A DNA stretch of 64,000 bases. Source: Alphaproteobacteria bacterium (GTDB lineage: Bacteria > Pseudomonadota > Alphaproteobacteria > CAAGCB01 > CAG-977). Within the stretch, counting starts at the first letter, position 1, and every line of letters starts with the position of its first letter. The stretch spans positions 124,001 to 188,000 of the forward strand of contig JAFZYY010000001.1 in the NCBI GenBank assembly GCA_017616015.1, given 5' to 3'. Of this stretch, positions 24,393 through 33,002 are shown piece by piece. The notes beneath the pieces are model-generated. The model did not search any database and was not told the origin of the DNA. It saw only the letters and a list, made by a program, of their open reading frames with translations. The position numbers were made by a program, and so were the translations under genes.

Positions 24393-25739
24393 TTATTTTC
24401 CTGCTACGGACATTTGCGGCAGACATAATGTCGGAACATTGAAAGCATAGCGTTCGTCCAGATCGTTTGTCGCGATCATGTTTTTAAACATATCTTTCAG
24501 ACTGCCCGCGACGGTAATTTCGCTGACGGGGACGGTGATTTTTCCGTTTTCGATCAGGAATCCCGTAGCGCCGCGGCTGTAATCGCCGGTAATCATATTT
24601 ATTCCCTGACCGAACAATTGCGTGACATAAATGCCGTTTTTAATGCCTTTAATCAATTCTTCGGGCGATATTTTTCCGCCCGTTAAGGTCAGGTTGGAAG
24701 CCGAAGGACGCGGAGAGCCGCCCAAACCTCTGGTAGCATGTCCCGTCGGAGCCATATTTAATTTTCCGGCGGAATGCAAATCCAACAGCCAGGTTGTTAA
24801 AACGCCTTTTTCCACCAAAGCTTTCGGTTGACAAGGCAGGCCTTCCGCATCGCAGGGACGGGAACGAAGGCCGCGCTTTTTGAAGGGATCTTCAAGCAAA
24901 GTCAATTCTTCGGGCAGGATTTGCGTATGCAGGCAGTCTTTCAGGAAAGAAGTTCCTCTGGCGATTGCGGCGCCGTTGATTGCGCTTGTCAGCGTGCCGA
25001 TCAGCTCGCGCGCCAGTCGGGGTTCAAAGACGACGTCCATTGTCTGAGACGCTATTTTTTGCGGATTTAATCGTTTGACGGCGCGTTCGCCCGCGCTTTT
25101 GCCTATCTTTTCTGGACTTTCCAAATCTGAAAAATAAACGGCGGAAGAATAGTCGTAATCCATTTCCTTGTTGCCGTCGTCGTCCGCCGCGATCACCGAT
25201 ACGGAAAACGAAGCGGAGGAGCGATTGTATTCGCGCTTAAATCCCGTTGTCGAAGCCATGATGATATGCGATTTGTCAACACTTGTCCCCGCGCCGTCGG
25301 ATTGAAAAACGCCTTTGACGGACATGGCGGCGTTTTCGGTTTCCAAGGCCAGATCCAGCAACTGTTGAGCGCTTTTTTCCTCGGCGTCATACATATCTAA
25401 ATCGGGCAAAGTCCGAGCCTGCGAATCGGGATCCGCCAGACCGCAGTACGGGTCTTCGGGGACGACTTTCGCCATTTGAACGGCGCGTTCCGCCAATTCC
25501 TTCAAAGCTTCTTTTTCTAAAACGGAGGAGGAAACGGTGGCCGGCCGATGTCCGCAAAATACGCGTAAATCTACGGCGGCGGTCTGTGCGTATTCAAGCG
25601 TTTCCGTCTTTTGCTGACGGCATTCCGCGCTTGTCGTCGTGCTGTCGACACCGAAAGATTCCGCAGCATCGGCTCCGTTCTTTTTTGCTTGTTCTATTAG
25701 AAACTCAATCGCGTCTGAAAGAAGAAGAGGTGTCGGCAT
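24393..25739 (-). CDS. pmbA: TldD/PmbA-family metalloprotease subunit
   Basis: The protein has 448 residues. PmbA (TldE) with TldD forms a protease that processes modified peptides and CcdA-like antitoxins. Visible landmarks are VDLRVFCGHRPATVSSS, the LPDLDMYD region, the middle AIARGTSFLKDCLHTQILPE segment and the C-terminal GDYSRGATGFLIENGKI. PmbA lacks the HExxxH zinc motif of TldD, as here. No tldD is in the window. Confidence 0.9.
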   Translation of the reverse strand: MPTPLLLSDAIEFLIEQAKKNGADAAESFGVDSTTTSAECRQQKTETLEYAQTAAVDLRVFCGHRPATVSSSVLEKEALKELAERAVQMAKVVPEDPYCGLADPDSQARTLPDLDMYDAEEKSAQQLLDLALETENAAMSVKGVFQSDGAGTSVDKSHIIMASTTGFKREYNRSSASFSVSVIAADDDGNKEMDYDYSSAVYFSDLESPEKIGKSAGERAVKRLNPQKIASQTMDVVFEPRLARELIGTLTSAINGAAIARGTSFLKDCLHTQILPEELTLLEDPFKKRGLRSRPCDAEGLPCQPKALVEKGVLTTWLLDLHSAGKLNMAPTGHATRGLGGSPRPSASNLTLTGGKISPEELIKGIKNGIYVTQLFGQGINMITGDYSRGATGFLIENGKITVPVSEITVAGSLKDMFKNMIATNDLDERYAFNVPTLCLPQMSVAGK

Positions 25740-25742
25740 AAT

Positions 25743-26495
25743 TTATCTCTGTATTTTTGTCGGTAAAAAAGGCGTTTGTTCCAATAAAGTGTTTTGAAGC
25801 GGGACAAGGATTATTTTCCCGTTCGGCTTGTCCGTTCTGGTATCCAGACCGACCAAAATATAATTTTGTTTTTGCTGACGGACTAACACAAACGGCTCTC
25901 CGTTGACAAAGCCCATTTTCCTGTTTTCGATTTTAGCGGAAGCAATGCCGCTGTAAAAAGCCGTTACGATTAAAATCAAAACGAATGCCGCCGAAGTAAA
26001 CATGTGTGCCAGAGAACTCTTTCTGGCTTTGAAATGACAGGCTAAAACACAGGCGTATAAAAAGACCAGATACCAGCATTCGGACAACAGTTGTTTCGTT
26101 TTTAGAAAGTAAACCAAAACGGCGCAGCAATAAGCGGTAAAGCACAATGTCGTCAGCAAAGAAAAAAAGTAACTGATTTTTTGCGATCTGCTTAAAACGC
26201 TTTTCGCGGAACCGTCGGCATTTAAAGATCTTTGCAAAGCCAATCCGGCCAAGACTGCCAAAAATAAAAGACAAGCCATGCCTAAAATCATACTGCCGGA
26301 AGATTCCATTAAAAACAGCGGAATTCTGTATTCGATAAACCGTCCCGCTATAATCGCCGCCGATAACAGATAAGACAGACATAAACCGAAAATACAAATC
26401 AACGAAACGATTTGAGGAAAAGAAAATTGGATAACTTGTCCGGTTCCGGAGCGATTATCTGCGGAAGAGTTTTTTTTGTCGCTGAATAGAACCAT
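25743..26495 (-). CDS. Polytopic membrane protein of unknown function
   Basis: This is a protein of about 250 residues with around six hydrophobic segments (IVSLICIFGLCLSYLLSAAI, MILGMACLLFLAVLAGLAL, YFFSLLTTLCFTAYCCAVLV and others). It then has a soluble C-terminal tail (KMGFVNGEPFVLVRQQKQN). I use the ATG at 26495, preceded by AAGGA, rather than the earlier frame start at 26525. It lies just upstream of pmbA and is probably in the same operon. No family is recognised. Confidence 0.65.
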   Translation of the reverse strand: MVLFSDKKNSSADNRSGTGQVIQFSFPQIVSLICIFGLCLSYLLSAAIIAGRFIEYRIPLFLMESSGSMILGMACLLFLAVLAGLALQRSLNADGSAKSVLSRSQKISYFFSLLTTLCFTAYCCAVLVYFLKTKQLLSECWYLVFLYACVLACHFKARKSSLAHMFTSAAFVLILIVTAFYSGIASAKIENRKMGFVNGEPFVLVRQQKQNYILVGLDTRTDKPNGKIILVPLQNTLLEQTPFLPTKIQR

Positions 26496-26615
26496 GGAGT
26501 CATTCCTTTTATAATAAAAAAACAATATATTTTACACTACATTGAAAAGGTTTATCTTCTGTTAATCAAATGCGTCTAACAGTTTGTTTTATCGTTGAAA
26601 ATAAAACGGAAGCTT

Positions 26616-26644
26616 TTGACAAGATTGGGAAGAAATGAGATAAT
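26616..26644 (+). promoter_or_regulatory. Strong sigma-70 promoter of the HD-GYP gene
   Basis: TTGACA (26616-26621) and GATAAT (26639-26644) are separated by 17 bp, 28 bp before the ATG at 26672. Confidence 0.75.
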
Positions 26645-26671
26645 GCCCCGGAAAAGTATTCAGGAGGGAAT

Positions 26672-28423
26672 ATGGTCAGCGATAACGGAGAGGAGGAATC
26701 CGTTTCTTTGACGGCGGAAGAATTAAACCGTCTGTTTAACATCGGGATAGCCCTTTCGTCGGAACAAGATATGGACGTGCTGTTGGAAAGCATTCTGACA
26801 GCGGCGCAGGAATTCTGCAATGCCGAAGGCGGAACGCTTTATCTGATGGATCATGAGCATAATCAGCTGACTTTTTCCATTTTGCGCAATGATAAGCTGA
26901 ATATAAAAATCGGCGGTACTTCGGAAAAAAAAGCGACGCCTTTCCCGCCGCTGTATTTATATAATCCCGAAACAAACGAACCGAATTATTCCAATATTTC
27001 CACGTATGCCGCTCTGACAGAACAAATCGTGAATGTAAAAGACGCTTATGATTCGACGCAGTTTGATTTTTCGGGAACGCATACGTTTGACGAAAAGTCC
27101 GGCTACCGTTCAAAATCGTTTTTAACGGTGCCTTTGAAAACCAGAACGGGGCAGGTCGTTGCCGTTTTGCAACTGATTAACGCCCGCGCGCCTTCCGGCG
27201 AAACGATTCCTTTTTCCAAATCGATGCAGCGGTTGGTAGAGGCTTTGTCCTCTCATGCGGCTGTGGCGATTGACAATCAGTTGCTGTTGTCGTCGCAAAG
27301 AAATTTGTTGGAATCTTTTTTGGAAGTGATTGCGCGCGCGATCGACGACAAGTCTCTTTATACGGGCGCGCATTGCCAACGCGTCCCTGTCATTGCGCGT
27401 ATGGTAGCTATGGCTGCCGTTTTGGATCAGGAAGGTCCGTTCAAAGATTTCGAATTGTCGGACAATGAATGGTATGCTTTTCATCTGGCCAGCTGGATGC
27501 ACGACTGCGGCAAAATGAAAATTCCGGAATATATTCTGGATAAAGCGACAAAGCTGGAAACGGTCAATAACCGTATTCATGAAATCCGCGCCAGATTCGA
27601 AATACTGTATCGCGACGCGCATATCGACTATCTGAAAAAAAGACTTGCGGCGACGGCTTCCAAAGAAATTCTGTTGGCGGAATTTAACGCCCGCGTAAAA
27701 AAACTGGAGGAGGATTTTGCTTTTCTGGCAAAATCGAATGTCGGGTATGATTTGCTGTCCGATGAAGATATTCAGCGGATTTACGAAATAGGCCGCCAGA
27801 CATACTATCGTCATTTTGACAAGACTCTCGGATTGTCTTGGGACGAAATGGATCGCATCAAGGGAGAGATGCCGCCTAAAACAAATCCGAAAGAACCGTT
27901 GCTGGAAGATCGCGCGGATCACGTTTTCGGCGGCTGCAATCGGGGAGAAGTGCATAATCTGACCATAGCGCGCGGCACATTGACGTCGGAGGAAGCTAAA
28001 AAAATCAATTCGCATATTGACGCGACGATAGAAATGCTTAAGGAAATACCTTTCCCGCCGTATGTTAAAAATGTGGTTGAATATGCGGCGGCTCACCATG
28101 AGCATATGGACGGAACGGGATTCCCCAATCATTTGAAACGGGAGCAGATGTCCATTCCCGCCAGAATATTGGGATTGGCCGACGTGTTTGAAGCTCTGTC
28201 CAACAGCGACAGGCCGTATAAAAAGGTGAAAACGCTGTCTGAAATCATCACAATCATGTCCGATATGGCTAAAGGAGGCCATTTGGATCCCGATGTGTTT
28301 AATTTATTCCTGACTTCCGGCGTTTATCGGGAATATGCCGAACAGTATATGAAAGAAAACCAGATAGACGATGTCAATATAGAAGCATATCTGGCTCCGT
28401 CAACGGAAGATCTAGAGGGATAA
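26672..28423 (+). CDS. GAF-HD-GYP phosphodiesterase
   Basis: This 583-residue signalling protein has an N-terminal GAF domain (about 15-210; FNIGIALSSEQDMDVLLESI, then FLTVPLKTRTGQVVAVLQLI) and a C-terminal HD-GYP domain. HD-GYP proteins hydrolyse cyclic di-GMP. The HD pair is HDCGK at 277-281 and the second motif is HHEHMDGTGFP at 475-485, with F in place of the Tyr of GYP. An unusually long helical insertion (about 300-400) lies between them. It starts an operon with rsmE. Loss of the GYP tyrosine may affect activity or substrate preference. Confidence 0.85.
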   Translation: MVSDNGEEESVSLTAEELNRLFNIGIALSSEQDMDVLLESILTAAQEFCNAEGGTLYLMDHEHNQLTFSILRNDKLNIKIGGTSEKKATPFPPLYLYNPETNEPNYSNISTYAALTEQIVNVKDAYDSTQFDFSGTHTFDEKSGYRSKSFLTVPLKTRTGQVVAVLQLINARAPSGETIPFSKSMQRLVEALSSHAAVAIDNQLLLSSQRNLLESFLEVIARAIDDKSLYTGAHCQRVPVIARMVAMAAVLDQEGPFKDFELSDNEWYAFHLASWMHDCGKMKIPEYILDKATKLETVNNRIHEIRARFEILYRDAHIDYLKKRLAATASKEILLAEFNARVKKLEEDFAFLAKSNVGYDLLSDEDIQRIYEIGRQTYYRHFDKTLGLSWDEMDRIKGEMPPKTNPKEPLLEDRADHVFGGCNRGEVHNLTIARGTLTSEEAKKINSHIDATIEMLKEIPFPPYVKNVVEYAAAHHEHMDGTGFPNHLKREQMSIPARILGLADVFEALSNSDRPYKKVKTLSEIITIMSDMAKGGHLDPDVFNLFLTSGVYREYAEQYMKENQIDDVNIEAYLAPSTEDLEG

Positions 28424-29128
28424 ATGCAAATCCGGCTTTTTATCGACAGGGATTTGACTGTCGGGGCGACTGTTCCTCTGACAGAATCTCAGGCGCATTA
28501 TCTGCGCAATGTATTGCGGGCGGAATTAGGAGCGGAGCTGTTCGTCTTTAACGGTAAAGACGGGGAGTTTGCCGCAGTTTTATCCTCTTTGAACAAAAAA
28601 GACGGAGAAATCCAAATCTGCCGTTTGTTGCGGGAACAACCGGAAAAACGGGACGTGCGTTTGTACTTTTCTCCGTTAAAACGGGACTGCACGGAATGGG
28701 TCGTCGAAAAAGCGACCGAATTAGGCGTAACGCGGATCGTTCCGGTTATAACGGAATACACGTCCGTTAAGCATGTGAACACAGAGCGTTTGCGCCTGAT
28801 TGCGATAGAAGCCTGCGAACAGTGCCGTCGTCTGGACGTGCCGGAAATTTCGGAACCGGTCGCGCTGAAGGAATTACTAATCGCGCAAAACGATGCCGAG
28901 CCGCTGTTGATTCATTTGGACGAAACGGGACGGGGACAAAAAGCCTCTGTCGTTTTTAGCGGGATAGAGTCCGCCGCTTTTCTGGTCGGGCCCGAAGGCG
29001 GTTTTTCCGAAACGGAGCGGGCTTTAATCGCCGAAACGCCGCATACGGCGGGAATGGATTTGGGCGAACGGATTTTACGGGCGGAAACGGCGGCCGTTTC
29101 CGCGCTGGCTTTATTTATGTGCCGATAA
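28424..29128 (+). CDS. rsmE: 16S rRNA m3U1498 methyltransferase
   Basis: This SPOUT-fold enzyme methylates U1498 of 16S rRNA. The N-terminal PUA-like part (SQAHYLRNVLRAELGAELFV) and SPOUT knot region (LVGPEGGFSETE, then DLGERILRAETAAVSAL) are classic RsmE motifs. 234 residues is normal length. The start codon abuts the upstream stop, and GAGGGA precedes it, so it is translationally linked to the HD-GYP gene. Confidence 0.93.
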   Translation: MQIRLFIDRDLTVGATVPLTESQAHYLRNVLRAELGAELFVFNGKDGEFAAVLSSLNKKDGEIQICRLLREQPEKRDVRLYFSPLKRDCTEWVVEKATELGVTRIVPVITEYTSVKHVNTERLRLIAIEACEQCRRLDVPEISEPVALKELLIAQNDAEPLLIHLDETGRGQKASVVFSGIESAAFLVGPEGGFSETERALIAETPHTAGMDLGERILRAETAAVSALALFMCR

Positions 29129-29143
29129 CGCAGCGAGGGGAAA

Positions 29144-29491
29144 ATGAAAAAAGAGCATCATTGTCATTGCAAACACGGACATGAACACGGGGAAGAATGC
29201 CGTTGCGGGCATCATCATGATCATTGTGAATGCGAACATGAAGATGAAAACGAAAATTATTCCGCTGTCAGCGCCATGTTCGGATTGGATACGGACGTGC
29301 CGGAAGACGCGCTTTCGTTGCTTCAGACGGAAATGGACGAATGCGACGAACTCAGCGAGCTCTTAGGGTTGGGCGACAATCCCGATGTGGACGAGATTTT
29401 GCAGGACGCGATTGAAGACCTGACGCCTAAGAAGAAGAAAACGTTAATGAATCTGGCTGTTATTCTGCACGATTATCTGCCGGAAGAATAA
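29144..29491 (+). CDS. Small protein with His/Cys-rich metal-binding N-terminus
   Basis: This 115-residue protein has 11 His and 6 Cys among the first 33 residues, followed by Asp/Glu-rich sequence. The C-terminal half is a soluble acidic helical domain (EMDECDELSELLGLGDNPDV). The composition suggests binding of nickel, zinc or copper, in storage or chaperone style, but no known metallochaperone family is recognised. A GAGGGGAAA site precedes the ATG. It is third in the HD-GYP-rsmE operon and followed by a strong terminator. Confidence 0.7.
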   Translation: MKKEHHCHCKHGHEHGEECRCGHHHDHCECEHEDENENYSAVSAMFGLDTDVPEDALSLLQTEMDECDELSELLGLGDNPDVDEILQDAIEDLTPKKKKTLMNLAVILHDYLPEE

Positions 29492-29519
29492 AAAAAGCCT
29501 TCGGAAACGAAGGCTTTTT
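29492..29519. terminator. Bidirectional terminator
   Basis: A 12-bp perfect stem (AAAAAGCCTTCG/CGAAGGCTTTTT) with a GAAA loop lies between two convergent genes. Confidence 0.92.
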
Positions 29520-29524
29520 CCATT

Positions 29525-30277
29525 TTAATCCAACACCTTGTCCAGGAAATAAGGCATTTGAACGTACCACCAATCCCAATCGTGATTGACGTCATAGCCC
29601 CAAAAGTCAACAAAAGCGGGAATGTGCTTTTCTTCCAGAATCTGTTTTAAACGCGCGGTTTCTTCAATCATCGGATCTTCCCAGTCGCCTTGTCCGACGC
29701 AGAAAACCAAACGGGCGCGACGCATCTGATCCAGATAATCTTCGTCGTAAATATCCGGCAGAAAATACAGCGGACTGTTTTTATAGACATTCTCGTCCAC
29801 ATAATCGCCCAGAAAATATTTAGGACCGTATAAACCGCTCAGCGCGATAACGGAATCAATCAGATCCGGACGGCGGAAAAACGTGTTGGCGCTGTGAGTG
29901 GCTCCCATCGAACAACCGGTCGCCATAATGCCGATTTCTTCGCCGCCGTTGGCGTCGCGGCTGATTTCTTTGATGCGGGGTATGAATTCTTCGACTGTGT
30001 AGTTGAAGTATCTTTCCTGCATCTGCATATTGTCGTACGGATTGCCGTCTTTCTTTTCCCAAGATTCCCAGTCGATGCCGTCAATGCAGAACAGCTGTAT
30101 CCGTCCGTCCTCAATATAGGGCGCGCAAATGTTCACCATGCCGTGAAATTCATAATGCCAGAAGCGGCCGCAACCCGGTGGGAAAACCAGAACGGGTTTG
30201 CCCGTGTGACCGTAGACTTTGAATTCCATGTCCCGATCCAGACAGGACGACCATTCTTTGAAATATTCCTCTTTCAT
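29525..30277 (-). CDS. Esterase-family alpha/beta hydrolase
   Basis: The 250-residue protein has the PF00756-type arrangement. It has an N-terminal strand with VFPPGCGRFWHYEF, a nucleophile elbow GCSMG, an acid region around VGQGDWEDP and a His near the end (NHDWDWW). Substrates of the family include S-formylglutathione and siderophore or mycolyl esters. It directly follows an ATP-grasp gene on the same strand (12-bp gap), so the pair may act on one product. No signal peptide is visible. Confidence 0.8.
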   Translation of the reverse strand: MKEEYFKEWSSCLDRDMEFKVYGHTGKPVLVFPPGCGRFWHYEFHGMVNICAPYIEDGRIQLFCIDGIDWESWEKKDGNPYDNMQMQERYFNYTVEEFIPRIKEISRDANGGEEIGIMATGCSMGATHSANTFFRRPDLIDSVIALSGLYGPKYFLGDYVDENVYKNSPLYFLPDIYDEDYLDQMRRARLVFCVGQGDWEDPMIEETARLKQILEEKHIPAFVDFWGYDVNHDWDWWYVQMPYFLDKVLD

Positions 30278-30289
30278 TCGTCTGTTTCC

Positions 30290-31465
30290 TTAAACACGTT
30301 CGTCGATGACATCGATGATTTCATTGATTTTTTCAAGCGTATCCGCATAAATCAGGTAAATGTAATCCCCCATCGCGCGGGCGGTGATGCCCTCAACCGG
30401 CATGTGCTCCATAATGTGATCGCCGTATTTCGCCATAATGGCTTCGTGCGTATACACATAGTTGAAGCGGAATTTCCGGCTGGCGAAAGCGGCGAAGCGT
30501 TTCTGGCTCATGTCGCCTTCGGGACGTCCTTTGATTAACGTATCCGCCCACGCTTTATAAATATTGACGTCGTGGGAGGCTTCGTAAATTTCCGTGATCA
30601 TGCCGCCGGGCGGACGCATATTGACTTCCAGAGCCATGACTTTGGTTTTGCCGGTTTTTTTATCGGTCGTGCGGAAAAACTCAAAGTGGAAAAAGATGTC
30701 TTTGATGCCGTAGGCTTTAACGATTGCCGTGCCGGCTTTGCGGATATCCGCCGCCATTTCTTTGTCCGTGTGATACATGATGCAGTCGTCGTTGACGACG
30801 GTATCCATCAAAGACTGGTGATAAACCTGACTGGCGCAGAAAACGATTTCGCCGTCGCGGTTGGTCAGGCCGTCGAATGTTTCGACATGGCCGTCGATGA
30901 AGGTTTCCATGATGTACTGCACGTCGGGCTTTTGCGCGAAGAAGTCCGCCATTTCGGATTCGGTGTGCAAAGTGTACGTGTCGCAGGCGCCGACGCCGTC
31001 ATCAGGTTTAACGACGACGGGAAAGCCGTGCTTGTCGGTAAAGGCTTTGCCGTCAGCGAAATTTTTCGGCAGACAGTAATCGGCGCAGGCAACACCGGCC
31101 TTTTTAAAGAAAGCTTTCATTCTGGATTTTTGCTTGTGATCCATAATTTCGGGGTATTTGACGCCGTCGATATTGAAGTCGTTTCTCAGTTTGGCTTCCG
31201 TAATCAGCCAGAATTCGTTGTTGGACTGAATGCGGTCGATTTTGCCGTGATGATGAATCAGGCAGGCGGTCGCGCGATAGACTTCATCATAATCCTGCAT
31301 ATTTTCGACGCGGTAATATTCGGTTAAAGCGTCTTTTAATTCCGGCTGCAATTCGTCATAGCTCTGGTCGCCGATTCCCAGTACGTTTACGCCGTTTTCC
31401 TTTAAATAGCGGCAGAATTTCCACCCGTAGGTCGGAAAATTCGGAGAAAAATATAAAAAATTCAT
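30290..31465 (-). CDS. ATP-grasp ligase of unknown substrate
   Basis: This 391-residue protein has a PreATP-like N-terminus (NFLYFSPNFPTYGWKFCRYL) and an ATP-grasp domain: FPVVVKPDDGVGACDTYTL (lysine and glycine loop) and a metal-binding MALEVNMRPPGGM. Carbamoyl-phosphate-synthase-like ATP-grasp enzymes ligate carboxylates to amines or thiols, often making dipeptides or modified natural products. It is immediately upstream of an esterase. No other biosynthetic genes are adjacent, so the product is unknown. Confidence 0.82.
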   Translation of the reverse strand: MNFLYFSPNFPTYGWKFCRYLKENGVNVLGIGDQSYDELQPELKDALTEYYRVENMQDYDEVYRATACLIHHHGKIDRIQSNNEFWLITEAKLRNDFNIDGVKYPEIMDHKQKSRMKAFFKKAGVACADYCLPKNFADGKAFTDKHGFPVVVKPDDGVGACDTYTLHTESEMADFFAQKPDVQYIMETFIDGHVETFDGLTNRDGEIVFCASQVYHQSLMDTVVNDDCIMYHTDKEMAADIRKAGTAIVKAYGIKDIFFHFEFFRTTDKKTGKTKVMALEVNMRPPGGMITEIYEASHDVNIYKAWADTLIKGRPEGDMSQKRFAAFASRKFRFNYVYTHEAIMAKYGDHIMEHMPVEGITARAMGDYIYLIYADTLEKINEIIDVIDERV

Positions 31466-31678
31466 TTTGTATGTGTCCTGTTATAAACAGACTTTAATTA
31501 TAGTGTAAGTCTTTTGAGAAGGTGGCAAGCCGAAGCTCCGATGTCAACAAAAAAACATGAGAGGCTCTAAATTTTTACGCTTTTTTTTTATTTCGATATT
31601 AATTTCTTTTACGGACTTTCTTTTTTCGGGAAAGATGCTAATAATACGAAGAATTCTAACCGTTTGACGAGAATATAA

Positions 31679-32311
31679 ATGTTGGCCTGGATTGTTGATT
31701 TTCTGCATTTTACACTGGCGATGCTGGCGGTCTGCGCGCCGCAGGCGGCCATTCCCGTGTTTCTCAATCTGACAGACGGCATGGGTCAGCGCGAAAAGGC
31801 GGGAATCGCCCGTCAGACGGGAATAGCGGTCGCGTGCGTTTTATGCTCTTCGGCGTTTTTCGGCAGCACTTTGCTGGAAATGTTCGGAGTCAGTCTGAAC
31901 TCTTTCAGAATCGCCGGCGGCATTTTGCTGATGTCGATCGCTTTCGGCATGATGAAAGCGTCGGAAAAACGCCATACGAAAGAAGAACAGGCGGAAGCCG
32001 AAAACCGCGATGCGGTCGGCGTTATCCCGTTGGCCATTCCGGTTATTTCCGGACCGGGGTCCATTTCCGCCATGGTGATCGCAATGCAGATGGACAAATC
32101 AATGTCGCATATGATCGCGGTTGTTTGTTCCGGATTGGCCGTGGCAACCGTCGCATGGCTGTTGTTGCGTATGGCGGACAAGCTGGCCGCCGTTTTGGGG
32201 CAGACGGGATTGAACATCATCGGGCGTATATGCGGTATGTTATTGGCGGCTTTGGCGGTCGAGTTTATTTACACGTCTTTGAAAAACATGTTTCCGGCCT
32301 GGATCGGATAA
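31679..32311 (+). CDS. MarC-family integral membrane protein
   Basis: This 210-residue six-TM protein has family features: an early FLHFTLAMLAVCAPQAAIPV, a GISLNSFRIAGGILL-like segment and the conserved IPLAIPVISGPGSISAMVI. MarC (UPF0056) was once linked to multiple antibiotic resistance but its function remains unclear. It converges with the four-gene membrane-protein array, with 2 bp between stops. Confidence 0.9.
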   Translation: MLAWIVDFLHFTLAMLAVCAPQAAIPVFLNLTDGMGQREKAGIARQTGIAVACVLCSSAFFGSTLLEMFGVSLNSFRIAGGILLMSIAFGMMKASEKRHTKEEQAEAENRDAVGVIPLAIPVISGPGSISAMVIAMQMDKSMSHMIAVVCSGLAVATVAWLLLRMADKLAAVLGQTGLNIIGRICGMLLAALAVEFIYTSLKNMFPAWIG

Positions 32312-32313
32312 AA

Positions 32314-32994
32314 TCAACGGTTTCGTTGAATAATATCGTCTGACGGCGGGGCTTTTTTCTTTTGCGGTCGCCGGTTTGCTTTTTTGCGCATTTTAAATGC
32401 GGCGCAAAGTAAATCCCAAAGGAAGCCGATTGACAGAAAGAAACCGAATAACCCGGCGATGAATCCTATAACCGTGCCCAATGAATCCGGAAGCGGTTCT
32501 TTTCTGAAAATATAAAGTTTTCCCGTGCCGCTTAAGAAGCGATTAAAGCGCTGAGCCTCTCTTGCCGCAGCGTTTGTATCTCTGTATTCCGGATCCAGGC
32601 TGAAGCTGTCGTTTTTTTCAACCAGTTCCACCGTGTAATAATGACGGGCATGCCGTCCGAAACGCACGTTCTTTTTAACGCGGGCATAGAGGACGCGGGA
32701 AATATCGTATGTTTCGACCAATCTCATTTCTTTATTGAAATAAGTGGTGCGGGAATAAGAGCACGTCATGGCGTCTTTTTGGCATTCCAAATATACGGAT
32801 CTGTCTTCAAAAAAGAAAAAATAAACGAAAAAAATCAAAACGATACTCAGATAAGAAACAAAGTATTCCCTGATTTTTTTCTTCAGCCATTTCGTCGATC
32901 CGTTCTGCTTTTTTTTGATATACAGATACAGCGTCGCGTCGATGGTGAAAAAAGCGGAAAAAACATAAAAGACGATGTGCAGATATTCTTTCAT
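32314..32994 (-). CDS. CX6C-motif membrane protein, paralogue 4 of the array
   Basis: This 226-residue protein has two N-terminal hydrophobic segments (about 5-25 and 46-62), a soluble middle domain and a hydrophobic segment near 178-203. The middle domain starts with ECQKDAMTCSY (C71 and C78, CX6C) and continues to RLVETYDISR, matching the three neighbours. The domain contains FSLDPEYRDTNAAAREAQRF, also shared in pattern. No known family is recognised. The array order and spacing indicate one operon. Confidence 0.7.
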   Translation of the reverse strand: MKEYLHIVFYVFSAFFTIDATLYLYIKKKQNGSTKWLKKKIREYFVSYLSIVLIFFVYFFFFEDRSVYLECQKDAMTCSYSRTTYFNKEMRLVETYDISRVLYARVKKNVRFGRHARHYYTVELVEKNDSFSLDPEYRDTNAAAREAQRFNRFLSGTGKLYIFRKEPLPDSLGTVIGFIAGLFGFFLSIGFLWDLLCAAFKMRKKANRRPQKKKAPPSDDIIQRNR

Positions 32995-33002
32995 AAAAAG
33001 CC

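Noticed and set aside
27122-28282. Long open frame antisense to the HD-GYP gene
   Set aside because: Mirror of a well-supported coding region, with composition typical of a complementary-strand shadow.
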